64,000 bases of DNA. Source: Streptococcus suis. GTDB lineage: Bacteria > Bacillota > Bacilli > Lactobacillales > Streptococcaceae. The translations under genes were made by a program, and so were the position numbers. The DNA is taken from positions 2,294,001 through 2,358,000 of the forward strand of contig CP025095.1 in the NCBI GenBank assembly GCA_002831545.1. Direction: 5' to 3'. Positions within the stretch are counted from its first letter, which is position 1. Every line of letters begins with the position of its first letter. The notes beneath the pieces are model-generated. The model searched no databases. It was not told where the DNA came from and saw only the letters and a program-made list of their open reading frames with translations. Below are positions 49,432 through 57,165 of the stretch, one piece after another.

Positions 49432-49878
49432 TTAGATAAGACCTGAAATATCAAGTACTTCTGGTTGTTGTGCAGCGTGAGTGTGCTCAGCACCTACAAA
49501 CACTTTCAACTTCATGCCTTGTGCACGACCAAGTGTGTTGTGTGGAAGCATACCTTTAACTGATTTTTCAATCAAACGAACAGCGTTTTTAGAACGCAAT
49601 TCACCAGCTGAGATTGATTTCAATCCGCCTGGGTGGTTTGAGTGAGTGTAGTAAATCTTATCAGTTGCTTTTTTACCAGTCAATTTCACTTTCTCAGCGT
49701 TGATAACGATAACGAAGTCACCAGTATCAGTGTGAGGTGTGAAAGTTGGTTTGTTTTTTCCGCGAAGTACGCTAGCAACTACTGCAGAAAGACGTCCAAG
49801 AGGTACATCAGTAGCGTCTACTACATACCATTTGCGCTCAACTTGGCCTGGTTTAGCCATAAAAGTTGTTTTGTTCAT
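49432..49878 (-). CDS. rplM: 50S ribosomal protein L13
   Basis: 148 residues. Typical L13 sequence: [48 protein letters not shown] and [16 protein letters not shown] at 49878 with AGGAG; the upstream leader is probably autoregulated by the protein. Confidence 0.98.
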   Translation of the reverse strand: MNKTTFMAKPGQVERKWYVVDATDVPLGRLSAVVASVLRGKNKPTFTPHTDTGDFVIVINAEKVKLTGKKATDKIYYTHSNHPGGLKSISAGELRSKNAVRLIEKSVKGMLPHNTLGRAQGMKLKVFVGAEHTHAAQQPEVLDISGLI

Positions 49879-49978
49879 GATTTCTCCTATACGAATCGTT
49901 TTTGTTTACTGGGCGGATGTTCCGGTCCGCGGGTATTTGGAAGGTTCCGGGGCCTTTCAAATGGGGTAAACAATACCG
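49879..49978 (-). promoter_or_regulatory. Probable L13 leader of rplM
   Basis: A roughly 100-base leader between promoter and start. Closing stem TTGTTTAC / GTAAACAA (49966-49973 with 49902-49909) encloses a GC-rich hairpin part (GCGGA/TCCGC). This is the layout of the L13 leader RNA of Firmicutes; a covariance search would settle it. Confidence 0.5.
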
Positions 49979-49984
49979 TCTACC

Positions 49985-50013
49985 ATTCTATCAAATCTAC
50001 TAGTCTCCGTCAA
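49985..50013 (-). promoter_or_regulatory. rplM promoter
   Basis: Minus-strand TTGACG (50013-50008), 17-base spacer, TAGAAT (49990-49985). Confidence 0.7.
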
Positions 50014-50085
50014 GCCATTTTACTTTACTTTTTTTATTTTTTGAAAGATAGCAGAACTGCTGAGAATGAAAACCTTATCATAACC

Positions 50086-50979
50086 CTATCTCCTCACTGA
50101 CTGCCCCATTTTAAAATAGGTGTGCCGCTTACCTCTAACCGCCAAGGACAGGGCCAAGATATTTTCAGGGTCTGGCATCCGACCGTAGCCCCCGTCTCCG
50201 ATATGGTGAATGTCCGAACCTACCCGCTTGTTGCTGAGCCCAAACTCCCGCACCGTCTGACTGTCCGCACTCTCCTGACTAGTCCCGATAGTCGAAATAA
50301 CCAAAGCCCCACGCGCCTTGACCTGACTGACAATCGGTGCCACGATTTCCTCACGAACACCCGGCACCGTTCCGACTGCAGGTATGAGGACACCGTCTGC
50401 CCCCAAGTCCACAAAATCTAGCAGGGCTTGACTATCCACGACCGACTCTCCCAGACCTGCACCGTGCATTTTCCCCGCAAAGATGAGGCCCTCAAAGTAT
50501 TCTTTGGCAAGGCCAATAGCAGAGCGGATTGCAGCCATGGACACACCCGTAGCAGGATTACCTGTCAGCATGATGAAGTCCACGCCAAGAACTTGGGCCT
50601 GTCGCAGACTTTCTGGACTAACCTGACGACCTGGTTTTAGAAAAACCTGCTGGTCTTGGACTTCCTGACTAGTATCCACAGGCTCCAAGTTAATCCCAAC
50701 CAATCGACCCGTCAACCGCTTGATTTCAGCGATAGGATTGTCACAGTCGTAAAAGCCAACAATCTCCGGATAAAAGACATCTAATTCGTTGAGCACCAAA
50801 AGGTCACAACCAAAGGCAGCCATCATCTCCGCATTGGTCACCCCCGCAATTAAGGGAGCCGCTGTGACCACTGTTTCTCCCATGATAATCCGACCTTCAC
50901 TGGACAAGATGGACTGCTTGAGCTCCTCCTTGGTCGCTCCCACCATATCACTAGCATAGCATGACAATAAACGTTTCAT
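50086..50979 (-). CDS. DUF7916-like protein (often annotated as haloacid dehalogenase-like)
   Basis: 297 residues from the ATG at 50979 with GGAGG; the open frame starts four codons earlier. A TIM-barrel or phosphoenolpyruvate-mutase-like layout is suggested by VVTAAPLIAGVTNAEMMAAFGCDLLVLNE, GADGVLIPAVGTVPG and VRGKRHTYFKMGQ. I recognise it as a conserved streptococcal protein without a known reaction. A cre-like site lies just upstream, so carbon catabolite control is possible. Confidence 0.75.
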   Translation of the reverse strand: MKRLLSCYASDMVGATKEELKQSILSSEGRIIMGETVVTAAPLIAGVTNAEMMAAFGCDLLVLNELDVFYPEIVGFYDCDNPIAEIKRLTGRLVGINLEPVDTSQEVQDQQVFLKPGRQVSPESLRQAQVLGVDFIMLTGNPATGVSMAAIRSAIGLAKEYFEGLIFAGKMHGAGLGESVVDSQALLDFVDLGADGVLIPAVGTVPGVREEIVAPIVSQVKARGALVISTIGTSQESADSQTVREFGLSNKRVGSDIHHIGDGGYGRMPDPENILALSLAVRGKRHTYFKMGQSVRR

Positions 50980-51009
50980 AAGAACCTCCAAATGGATATG
51001 TTTTGTTGT

Positions 51010-51024
51010 TTGTAATCGTTTTCT
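51010..51024. promoter_or_regulatory. cre-like CcpA site upstream of the DUF7916-like gene
   Basis: TTGTAATCGTTTTCT fits the degenerate cre consensus WTGNAANCGNWNNCW at every fixed position. It is 31-45 bases upstream of the gene start. Confidence 0.45.
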
Positions 51025-51048
51025 TTTTGTGTAAATAAAGAAAAGAGA

Positions 51049-51909
51049 TTATCTCTCTTTCTTATTGATGGATAGGATAGCTAGAACTCCCGTCCCCGTA
51101 TGGGTAGCAATAATTGGCCCCAACTCTGTCAAGAGCACATCAGTAACACGGCTGTCTTCCAACAAGGTTGCCTTAATCGCTTCAGCCGCCTCAATATCAC
51201 CTGTATAGGCCACCATGACCGTGGAATGATCCAAACCATCCAAGGTCAGGTTCAGCATTTCCTTAATCCCTTTTTTACGGCCACGGATTTTGGCAATGGC
51301 TTCTAACTTCCCTTCCGCATTGAGAGCAAGAAGGGGTTTGATATTGACCAATCCTCCAATGAGAGCAGCTGCCTTGGACAAGCGACCACCACGTACCAAG
51401 TGATTGAGGTCATCAACTAAGAGATAGGTCCGCAAACGTGGCACCAAGTCCTCGATGAGCGCCTTAGTTTCAGCTAATGACTTGCCCGCTGCACGTGCTT
51501 GGGCAGCCTGCATGACCAAGTAACCTTCACCAATAGCCGCAGCCTTAGTATCTACAATTTCGATAACAGCATCTGGGTAGTTGTCCAAGACCATATCGCG
51601 TGCAATGGTTCCGCTCTGATAGGTTCCTGAAAGAGCCGATGAAAAGGCCAGGTAGAGTACATCTTGACCTTCCTTGGCTGCCGCTTCAAAAACTTCTTCA
51701 AACTGACCAACATTGACCTGACTGGTTGTCGGAAGGCCTCCTGTTTCCATCTTTGCAAGCAAATCCGTAGAGGTCAAGCGGTTTTCCCCAACGGTTTCAT
51801 AGGTTACGCCGTCTAGGTTAATTGTCAAACCAAGCACGGTCACATCATTTTCTTGGACCCAGCTGATTGGCAAATCCGATGTCGAATCGGTTACGATTGT
51901 AAATGTCAC
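51049..51909 (-). CDS. DegV family protein (fatty-acid-binding FakB type)
   Basis: 286 residues. GTG start at 51909 with GGAGG about ten bases upstream. DegV fold: MTFTIVTDSTSDLPISW at the N-terminus, YLAFSSALSGTYQSG, and GRKKGIKEMLNL. FakB proteins bind a fatty acid for phosphorylation by FakA (2446-4110 here). It overlaps the preceding yacP gene by 4 bases. Which FakB class or whether it binds fatty acid at all is not readable. Confidence 0.92.
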   Translation of the reverse strand: MTFTIVTDSTSDLPISWVQENDVTVLGLTINLDGVTYETVGENRLTSTDLLAKMETGGLPTTSQVNVGQFEEVFEAAAKEGQDVLYLAFSSALSGTYQSGTIARDMVLDNYPDAVIEIVDTKAAAIGEGYLVMQAAQARAAGKSLAETKALIEDLVPRLRTYLLVDDLNHLVRGGRLSKAAALIGGLVNIKPLLALNAEGKLEAIAKIRGRKKGIKEMLNLTLDGLDHSTVMVAYTGDIEAAEAIKATLLEDSRVTDVLLTELGPIIATHTGTGVLAILSINKKER

Positions 51910-52427
51910 TCTTTCATTTCCTCCATCATTTCTTTTAAAGCTTGAAAATTCCCATCTGACCAGGGATTGAGGCGCGGGGTGTAGAGTTTTACCTGGTCCA
52001 CAAATTTGTCCAAGTCCTTCTTGATAACCCTGGTTCTCTCCTCTAACTCACGCGCCGAAACCCGTAAAGCCCCTTGTGAAAAGACCACCCATTGTTCGTT
52101 GAGGTCGCTGGTTGCGACGGAAACCTGCTTGCGACGGTCACTATTGAGCTGGGCGCTGAGCCGTTCGATATAACTATCTGCCGTCTCTTCCTCCTCTGTA
52201 AAAATGACCGATACCTTGAATTCATCATACTGCTGGCGAAGACCTGGCACATGGTGGGCATCAAAGACACAAATTACCTCAATCTGTTCAAAAGCTGCGT
52301 AGTGAGACAGGGTTCGAAGCAAGGTCGTTCTGGCCGCATCCAAGTCTCCCTTTTTAAAATCTTGCTTGGTGGTCTGCCAAAAGGCAATCATGTTGTAGCC
52401 ATCTACAATGAGAACTTTTTCTTTCAT
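51906..52427 (-). CDS. yacP: NYN-domain ribonuclease (YacP/Rae1 family)
   Basis: 173 residues. PIN/NYN-type fold with VLIVDGYNMIAF (Asp about 9), VICVFDAHHVPG, ADSYIERL and VATSDLNEQ, the acidic active-site residues. Bacillus Rae1 enters the ribosomal A site to cleave mRNA; equivalence is inferred. Abuts rlmB on one side and overlaps degV on the other. Confidence 0.9.
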   Translation of the reverse strand: MKEKVLIVDGYNMIAFWQTTKQDFKKGDLDAARTTLLRTLSHYAAFEQIEVICVFDAHHVPGLRQQYDEFKVSVIFTEEEETADSYIERLSAQLNSDRRKQVSVATSDLNEQWVVFSQGALRVSARELEERTRVIKKDLDKFVDQVKLYTPRLNPWSDGNFQALKEMMEEMKE

Positions 52428-53156
52428 TTAGATTTTCTTCCGAAATACTTCGTACATCAGCACAGCGGCTGCCACACTGGCGTTGAGAGATTGGACATGT
52501 CCCTTCATAGGAATGGTAATCATCTCATCCACCTGCTTTTTGATATTGCTGGAGATGCCCTTGCCTTCGTTGCCGATGATGAGGGCTAGCTTGCCAGTCG
52601 TATTCCACTTGTGGCTTGGGGTTCCGTTCATATCCGTGCCAAATACCCAGAAACCAGCCTCCTTGAGCTTATCAAGGGTTTGGCTGAGATTGGTCACTCG
52701 AGCGATTGGGACATGGGCCACCGCACCTGTAGAGGTCTTAGCCACAACAGGCGTCACGCCAACTGCTCGGTGCTTGGGAATGATGATGCCTGCTACCTGA
52801 GTCGCATCTGCGGTCCGCAAAATCGAGCCGAAGTTGTGGGGGTCTGTCAGACCGTCCAAGATGAGAATGAGGGGATTATCTTCCTGCTCTGCCTTTTCCA
52901 AAATCACCGACAGGTCCGCATAGGCGAACTCAGAGACCCGCAGGACAAAACCTTGGTGAACGGCACCTTCTGTCATGTCAGACAGGGTCTTCTTCGGCGT
53001 CCAAGAAATCGACACCTTCTTCTCTGCCGCCAGCGCCTTGATTTTTTCTACATTTTTTCCGCGTAAATCATCCTGAATGTAGAGTTTGTTGCCGGTATTG
53101 GCCTCCAAACTCTCTACCACAGCATGCACGCCATATACGATATCATTATGTTCCAT
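52428..53156 (-). CDS. rlmB: 23S rRNA Gm2251 methyltransferase RlmB (SpoU family)
   Basis: 242 residues. SpoU/TrmH family: NDIVYGVHAVVESL N-terminal RNA-binding part, LDGLTDPHNFGSILRTAD motif, ALIIGNEGKGI and LNASVAAAVLMYEV knot motifs. There is no Shine-Dalgarno upstream: the ATG lies 6 bases after a TGCTATAAT extended -10, so the mRNA may be leaderless. An IS1634 element sits 71 bases upstream. Confidence 0.93.
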   Translation of the reverse strand: MEHNDIVYGVHAVVESLEANTGNKLYIQDDLRGKNVEKIKALAAEKKVSISWTPKKTLSDMTEGAVHQGFVLRVSEFAYADLSVILEKAEQEDNPLILILDGLTDPHNFGSILRTADATQVAGIIIPKHRAVGVTPVVAKTSTGAVAHVPIARVTNLSQTLDKLKEAGFWVFGTDMNGTPSHKWNTTGKLALIIGNEGKGISSNIKKQVDEMITIPMKGHVQSLNASVAAAVLMYEVFRKKI

Positions 53157-53162
53157 GGTTTT

Positions 53163-53227
53163 ATTATAGCATAGGTTGACTGAAAATAGGCGCTCACTGT
53201 GTTCCAGCTGAAAAACTTGACCGCCTA
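53163..53227. repeat. 65-bp target duplication, left copy, with rlmB promoter
   Basis: Identical to 55145-55209 over all 65 bases. It contains the TGCTATAAT extended -10 of rlmB (TATAAT at 53168-53163, minus strand). Abuts the left end of the IS1634 element. Confidence 0.93.
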
Positions 53228-53334
53228 CCCGACTTTCTCACTTATTTTTTCAAAAAAATGCCATAAGTGCTTGATATAGTTGAATTTTTTGAATAATTTT
53301 TATCATTATTCTTGTTGTATATGGTTATGTATGT

Positions 53335-53340
53335 TATAAT
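53335..53340 (+). promoter_or_regulatory. Extended -10 promoter of the IS1634 transposase
   Basis: TGTTATAAT (TATAAT 53335-53340) ends 6 bases before the transposase ATG at 53347, leaving no room for a ribosome-binding site; leaderless initiation is suggested. Confidence 0.6.
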
Positions 53341-53346
53341 GTAACT

Positions 53347-55068
53347 ATGGCATTTATCAAAACAACAACGAACAAAGAAGGTCGGACCCATGTCTACCTA
53401 GTCGAGGGATATCGTAAAGATGGCAAGGTCAAACAACGGATCCTAAAAAAATATGGCTTATTGGACGAACTTGAAAAAGACGATCCCGCTATTCTTGACC
53501 GATTAAAACAAGAAGCTAAGCAAGGGATTTTAACAGATAAGAAAACTCTAACAGTTGACTATGATTTGCTTGCTCCTATGTATGAACCAGATAAGTCTTA
53601 TGGTTGGATGGTACTAGATGGTTTGTTTGAGGAATTGGAGTTATCTCATTTTTTAAAATCCCGACCTCATAAGGCTGACTACGACTTGGTTCAAGTGCTA
53701 AAGCTACTTGTCTTTCAGCGTATCTTACATCCGAATAGTAAACTTGCGACATATGCTTCTCAGGGTGATTTGTTTGGAGATTGGTCAGTTAGTCGCAATG
53801 CTATCTACCGTTCTTTGGATCTCTTGAACTCACTAAAAGAGGACCTTCAACTACATCTGCACAAGGAAGTAAGTCGACTGACAAAGCGTGAAGCTCGTCT
53901 GGTTTTCTATGATGTTACTAACTATTACTTTGAAACAGATATCCCTGATAGTGAAGAGGTATCAGAGAGCGGAACAATTCTCAAAGAGGGCTTGCGTAGG
54001 AGGGGACCGAGTAAGGAACACAGACCTAAGCCTATAGTGCAACTGGGATTGTTTATGGATACCAACGGTATTCCAATCAGCTATAAATTATTCAGAGGCA
54101 ATCAGACAGACCCTGTGACTTATCTTCCTGCTGTTGAAGAAGTAAAGAAACAATTTGGGATTGAACGAATTGTAGTTGTGGCAGATAAGGCAATGAATAG
54201 TCAAAATAATGTTTCAGCTATGGAGAAGCAAGGAGATGGCTGGATCTTCTCACAAAAGCACCGTGGGAAACGTGGTGCTCCGAAGGATATTCAAGAAAAA
54301 ATATTGGAAGAATCTGGTTGGCAGTTTAATCAAGAGATCACTTTCGCTAAAAAGTCTTACATTCGAGAGAGAAAACTTGGGACCAAGAAGGATTCTCCAA
54401 CCGTTAGAGAAAAAGTACTAATGACCTGGTCAAAGAAATATGAAGATAGAGAACGGATTCGACGTGAAGGGGCTCTTGACTATGCCAATAAGCTAACTGA
54501 TGCGGAATTGTTTCGACAAACGAGTAAGAAGGGCGGAAAGAAATATCTTGAATTGAGCTATTTGGATAAGGAAACCGGAGAGGTTAAACCATTTTCGCCA
54601 CTTATCCGAATTGACCAAGAACAGGTCGAATTTGATGCTCAATTTGATGGAGTTCATGTCCTTGTGACCAGTGAGACTGAGATGAGCGATGAGGCTATGC
54701 TTGCTTCCTACAAGGAACTGTCTAAAATTGAGGATTGCTTCCGTGTAACTAAGATGGAGTTAGAAAGTCGTCCAGTCTATGTTTGGACAGAAGAACATAT
54801 TCAAGCACACTTTTTAACATGCTTTATTGCCTTGGTTCACTTACGCTTACTCCAACATCAGATTGACTGGAAAATGAGTCCAGAACGGATTACTTCTGCT
54901 CTAAATAGTGCAAAGGCCACAAGATTGAGGGATGATTACTATAGGCTTCAAGAGAATTCCGATATGCAGGAGTTAAATAAGCTTTTGGGGTTTGATTGGA
55001 CCAATGGAATTGTCAAATTTGAAACGCTTAAGAAGTATGGGAAACGTCCATACACAACAAAAAAATAA
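53347..55068 (+). CDS. IS1634 family transposase
   Basis: 573 residues. IS4-type DDE transposase: the first Asp in ARLVFYDVTNYYFETD, the second in IVVVADKAMNSQNN, and the Glu in the C-terminal YKELSKIEDCFRVTK block, as in the IS1634 group. The frame is intact and there is no internal stop, so it may be active. No Shine-Dalgarno precedes the ATG. Confidence 0.92.
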   Translation: MAFIKTTTNKEGRTHVYLVEGYRKDGKVKQRILKKYGLLDELEKDDPAILDRLKQEAKQGILTDKKTLTVDYDLLAPMYEPDKSYGWMVLDGLFEELELSHFLKSRPHKADYDLVQVLKLLVFQRILHPNSKLATYASQGDLFGDWSVSRNAIYRSLDLLNSLKEDLQLHLHKEVSRLTKREARLVFYDVTNYYFETDIPDSEEVSESGTILKEGLRRRGPSKEHRPKPIVQLGLFMDTNGIPISYKLFRGNQTDPVTYLPAVEEVKKQFGIERIVVVADKAMNSQNNVSAMEKQGDGWIFSQKHRGKRGAPKDIQEKILEESGWQFNQEITFAKKSYIRERKLGTKKDSPTVREKVLMTWSKKYEDRERIRREGALDYANKLTDAELFRQTSKKGGKKYLELSYLDKETGEVKPFSPLIRIDQEQVEFDAQFDGVHVLVTSETEMSDEAMLASYKELSKIEDCFRVTKMELESRPVYVWTEEHIQAHFLTCFIALVHLRLLQHQIDWKMSPERITSALNSAKATRLRDDYYRLQENSDMQELNKLLGFDWTNGIVKFETLKKYGKRPYTTKK

Positions 55069-55144
55069 GAGAAAAGAACAGTGAAATCCCTTGATAGACA
55101 AGGGGTTAGCTGTTCTTTATGCTTTTTTAAGTGATAAACTTGGG

Positions 55145-55209
55145 ATTATAGCATAGGTTGACTGAAAATAGGCGCTCACTGTGTTCCAGCTGAAAAACTT
55201 GACCGCCTA
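55145..55209. repeat. 65-bp target duplication, right copy
   Basis: Same 65 bases as 53163-53227. Its TGCTATAAT (TATAAT 55150-55145, minus strand) now points into the right end of the IS1634, so it could start an antisense transcript over the transposase. Confidence 0.93.
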
Positions 55210-55275
55210 TACAATCTATGTTATCCTTAGTTCTATCAATTTGTCCGTACAAACGGAATCGAAACAGGAGATTTT

Positions 55276-55665
55276 ATGACACTTATTTTTGGAATTGTGG
55301 CAGGTCTGATCGCCTTTGCCATCGGTGGTTTGTGGTATGGTTTGATTTTCCGCGATGCTTGGATCAAGGCTTCAGGCATTGACATGGCTAAGGTAGAAGC
55401 AGACCGTCAGGCTGGAAAAAATGGTCAGAAGGAAATGGTGATTTCCCTTGTCATTGAAGTACTGACTGCTGTTGTGGCTATTTTCTTCATCAAAACCCTT
55501 GATGTTTCACCACTCCACGCAGCTGGTGGCATGGGCGTGATTGCGATCCTTGCTTCATTGAAAAACTACGTCTTTGAGCAACGGCCTATCAACCTCATCC
55601 TCATCAACGAAAGCTACAAACTAGTCTGCTACCTAGTAGTTGGTATCCTAGCTCTATTTGCATAA
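55276..55665 (+). CDS. DUF1761 domain membrane protein
   Basis: 129 residues, four hydrophobic segments (about 3-22, 55-72, 84-95, 108-127). The start LIFGIVAGLIAFAIGGLWYGLIFRDAWIKASGI and the NEQRPINLILINESYKLVCYLVVGILA end fit DUF1761, small integral membrane proteins of unknown role. AGGAG stands eight bases before the ATG. Terminator-like CCTATCCTTAGGAGG hairpin follows. Confidence 0.82.
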   Translation: MTLIFGIVAGLIAFAIGGLWYGLIFRDAWIKASGIDMAKVEADRQAGKNGQKEMVISLVIEVLTAVVAIFFIKTLDVSPLHAAGGMGVIAILASLKNYVFEQRPINLILINESYKLVCYLVVGILALFA

Positions 55666-55739
55666 GCAATTCCCTCCTATCCTTAGGAGGTTTTTATTTT
55701 ATGATACAATAGAAATAGACTAAAACCAAAGGAGCCCCC

Positions 55740-56708
55740 ATGTCCCTCTCCCTTCGCACCATCAAACTGATATTTGCCACCGTTCTGGCTATTTACCTAG
55801 CGACCGCCCTGGGCTTGTCTTATGCGACAGCGGCTGGCATCATCGCCATTCTCAGCGTCCTCGACACCCGCAAGTCCAGCTTCAAAATGGCTCGCAACCG
55901 CCTCTTCTCCACCATCCTGGCCCTGACCATAGCCGTCCTGACCTTCGCCCTCTTTGGCTTTGGCATCTGGACCCTGGGCATCTACCTGGCACTCTACGTC
56001 CCTCTGGCCTACCGATTCAACTGGGAGGCTGGCATAGCCCCCTCGACCGTCCTCGTTACCCACCTCTTGCTGGAGCAGGATATTTCGCTGATTTTTTTGG
56101 GAAATGAGCTGACGCTTTTTCTGATTGGGGCAGGACTGGCACTCTTATTTAACCTCTATATGCCCTCGCAAGAAAAGAAAATCGAGGCCTACCACGACCA
56201 AGTCGAAGACCTGCTCAAGCAGATTCTCCTTCGCTTTGAAGCCTTTCTGCTAAATGGCGACGGACGAAACGAGGCAGAATTGATTACGCAGCTGGATAAG
56301 ACCTTGGATGAGGCCCTGAAGGTCGTCTACCTAGACCGCCACAACCAGCTCTTCCAGCAGACCAACTACCAGGTCCATTACTTTGAAATGCGGGCAGCAC
56401 AAAACAAAATCCTGCGAACCATGGCAGGAAATATCAACAAATGTTTACTGGAAGGCAGAGAAAATGTCATCCTGTCCAGCCTCTTTGAGCGAGCAGCCCA
56501 GCAACTGAGCCGAGAAAATTCTGCCAAGGAACTGCTCCTGGACATCGAGCTCTTCCATGCCACCTTCCGCGAACGACCTCTGCCACAAACCAGGGAAGAA
56601 TTTGAAACCCGGGCCACCCTCTTCCAACTCCTCCACGATATGGAGGCTTTTATTCGCCTCAAGGTTGATTTTTATGAAGTTTATAAAGACCAAGAACCGT
56701 CAGTTTAA
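55740..56708 (+). CDS. Aromatic acid exporter family (FUSC-type) protein
   Basis: 322 residues. N-terminal membrane half (about 1-145, six hydrophobic stretches; LSYATAAGIIAILSVLDTRKSS, MARNRLFSTILALTIAVL) and a soluble helical C-terminal half (about 150-320) as in ArAE/FUSC exporters such as YgaE/YhcP-like. AAAGGAG precedes the ATG at 55740. The gene is visibly richer in G and C than its neighbours, with C-ending codons, suggesting acquisition. The palindrome at 56692-56721 ends it. Confidence 0.85.
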   Translation: MSLSLRTIKLIFATVLAIYLATALGLSYATAAGIIAILSVLDTRKSSFKMARNRLFSTILALTIAVLTFALFGFGIWTLGIYLALYVPLAYRFNWEAGIAPSTVLVTHLLLEQDISLIFLGNELTLFLIGAGLALLFNLYMPSQEKKIEAYHDQVEDLLKQILLRFEAFLLNGDGRNEAELITQLDKTLDEALKVVYLDRHNQLFQQTNYQVHYFEMRAAQNKILRTMAGNINKCLLEGRENVILSSLFERAAQQLSRENSAKELLLDIELFHATFRERPLPQTREEFETRATLFQLLHDMEAFIRLKVDFYEVYKDQEPSV

Positions 56709-56721
56709 ACCGACGGTTCTT
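56692..56721 (+). terminator. Terminator of the exporter gene
   Basis: AAGAACCGTCAG TTTAAA CCGACGGTTCTT, overlapping the stop and followed by a T-rich stretch. Confidence 0.75.
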
Positions 56722-56746
56722 CTACTTTTCCATGAAATTCATCTGA

Positions 56747-56852
56747 TATAGTCTTTTAGTTTACTTTTAGTACTAGGCAACGAGCCGCAGGCATAACTGG
56801 AGTTAGGCAAGGTGAGTTAACGACGTAATAAAAGATAAACTAAATGACGATA
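56747..56852. repeat. 106-bp MITE-like repeat, second copy
   Basis: Same length and ends as the copy at 13879-13984 (left TATAGTCTTTTAGTTTACTT; right reversed TATCGTCATTTAGTTTATCT). Its right part encodes the last residues of the small membrane protein on the minus strand. Confidence 0.72.
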
Positions 56853-57027
56853 CTTGGTTGTGCAAATGCAAGAAAGATATCCCCATCATGACCGCATTCC
56901 CTGCAACTGCAATCATAAATTCTTCCTTGGAAGATACCTTTCCTAGCCAAATGGAGAGGATTAAAATGAGATTATAAAGCAAAATATAAAGAGCCGTTAT
57001 ACGAATTTTTTTCAATAGTGTCTTCAT
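56803..57027 (-). CDS. Small membrane protein with MITE-derived C-terminus
   Basis: 74 residues. ATG at 57027 with AGGAGG six bases upstream, so it is a real start. Two hydrophobic segments (about 9-28 and 37-52). The last ~18 residues (NQVSSFSLSFITSLTHLA) are encoded within the MITE at 56747-56852, so the original end was replaced on insertion. Function unknown. Confidence 0.7.
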   Translation of the reverse strand: MKTLLKKIRITALYILLYNLILILSIWLGKVSSKEEFMIAVAGNAVMMGISFLHLHNQVSSFSLSFITSLTHLA

Positions 57028-57106
57028 AGGAACCTCCTGTAAGTGTTTCCTATATTTATTATATAGAATTTAATAAAAATAACAAGTATTTATGCGTTCT
57101 CAACCC

Positions 57107-57136
57107 AAAAAAACCGCCAGATTTTCATCCGACGGT
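57107..57136 (-). terminator. Terminator of msmK
   Basis: Minus-strand CCGTCGGAT GAAA ATCTGGCGG with a following run of seven T, 30 bases after the gene. Confidence 0.8.
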
Positions 57137-57165
57137 CAGGTGTTTTATGAACAATTTTAGAAAGG

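Larger units (their letters stand above)
53228..55144. mobile_element. IS1634-family insertion sequence
   Basis: 1917 bases. Ends CCCGACTTTCTCACTTA and, reversed, CCCAAGTTTATCACTTA (3 mismatches in 17). One transposase gene in plus orientation. Flanked by the exact 65-bp duplication; IS1634 is known for unusually long, variable target duplications. Confidence 0.93.

Noticed and set aside
49642..50100. Plus-strand 152-codon frame over rplM and its leader
   Set aside because: It is antisense to rplM and its promoter and has no family look.
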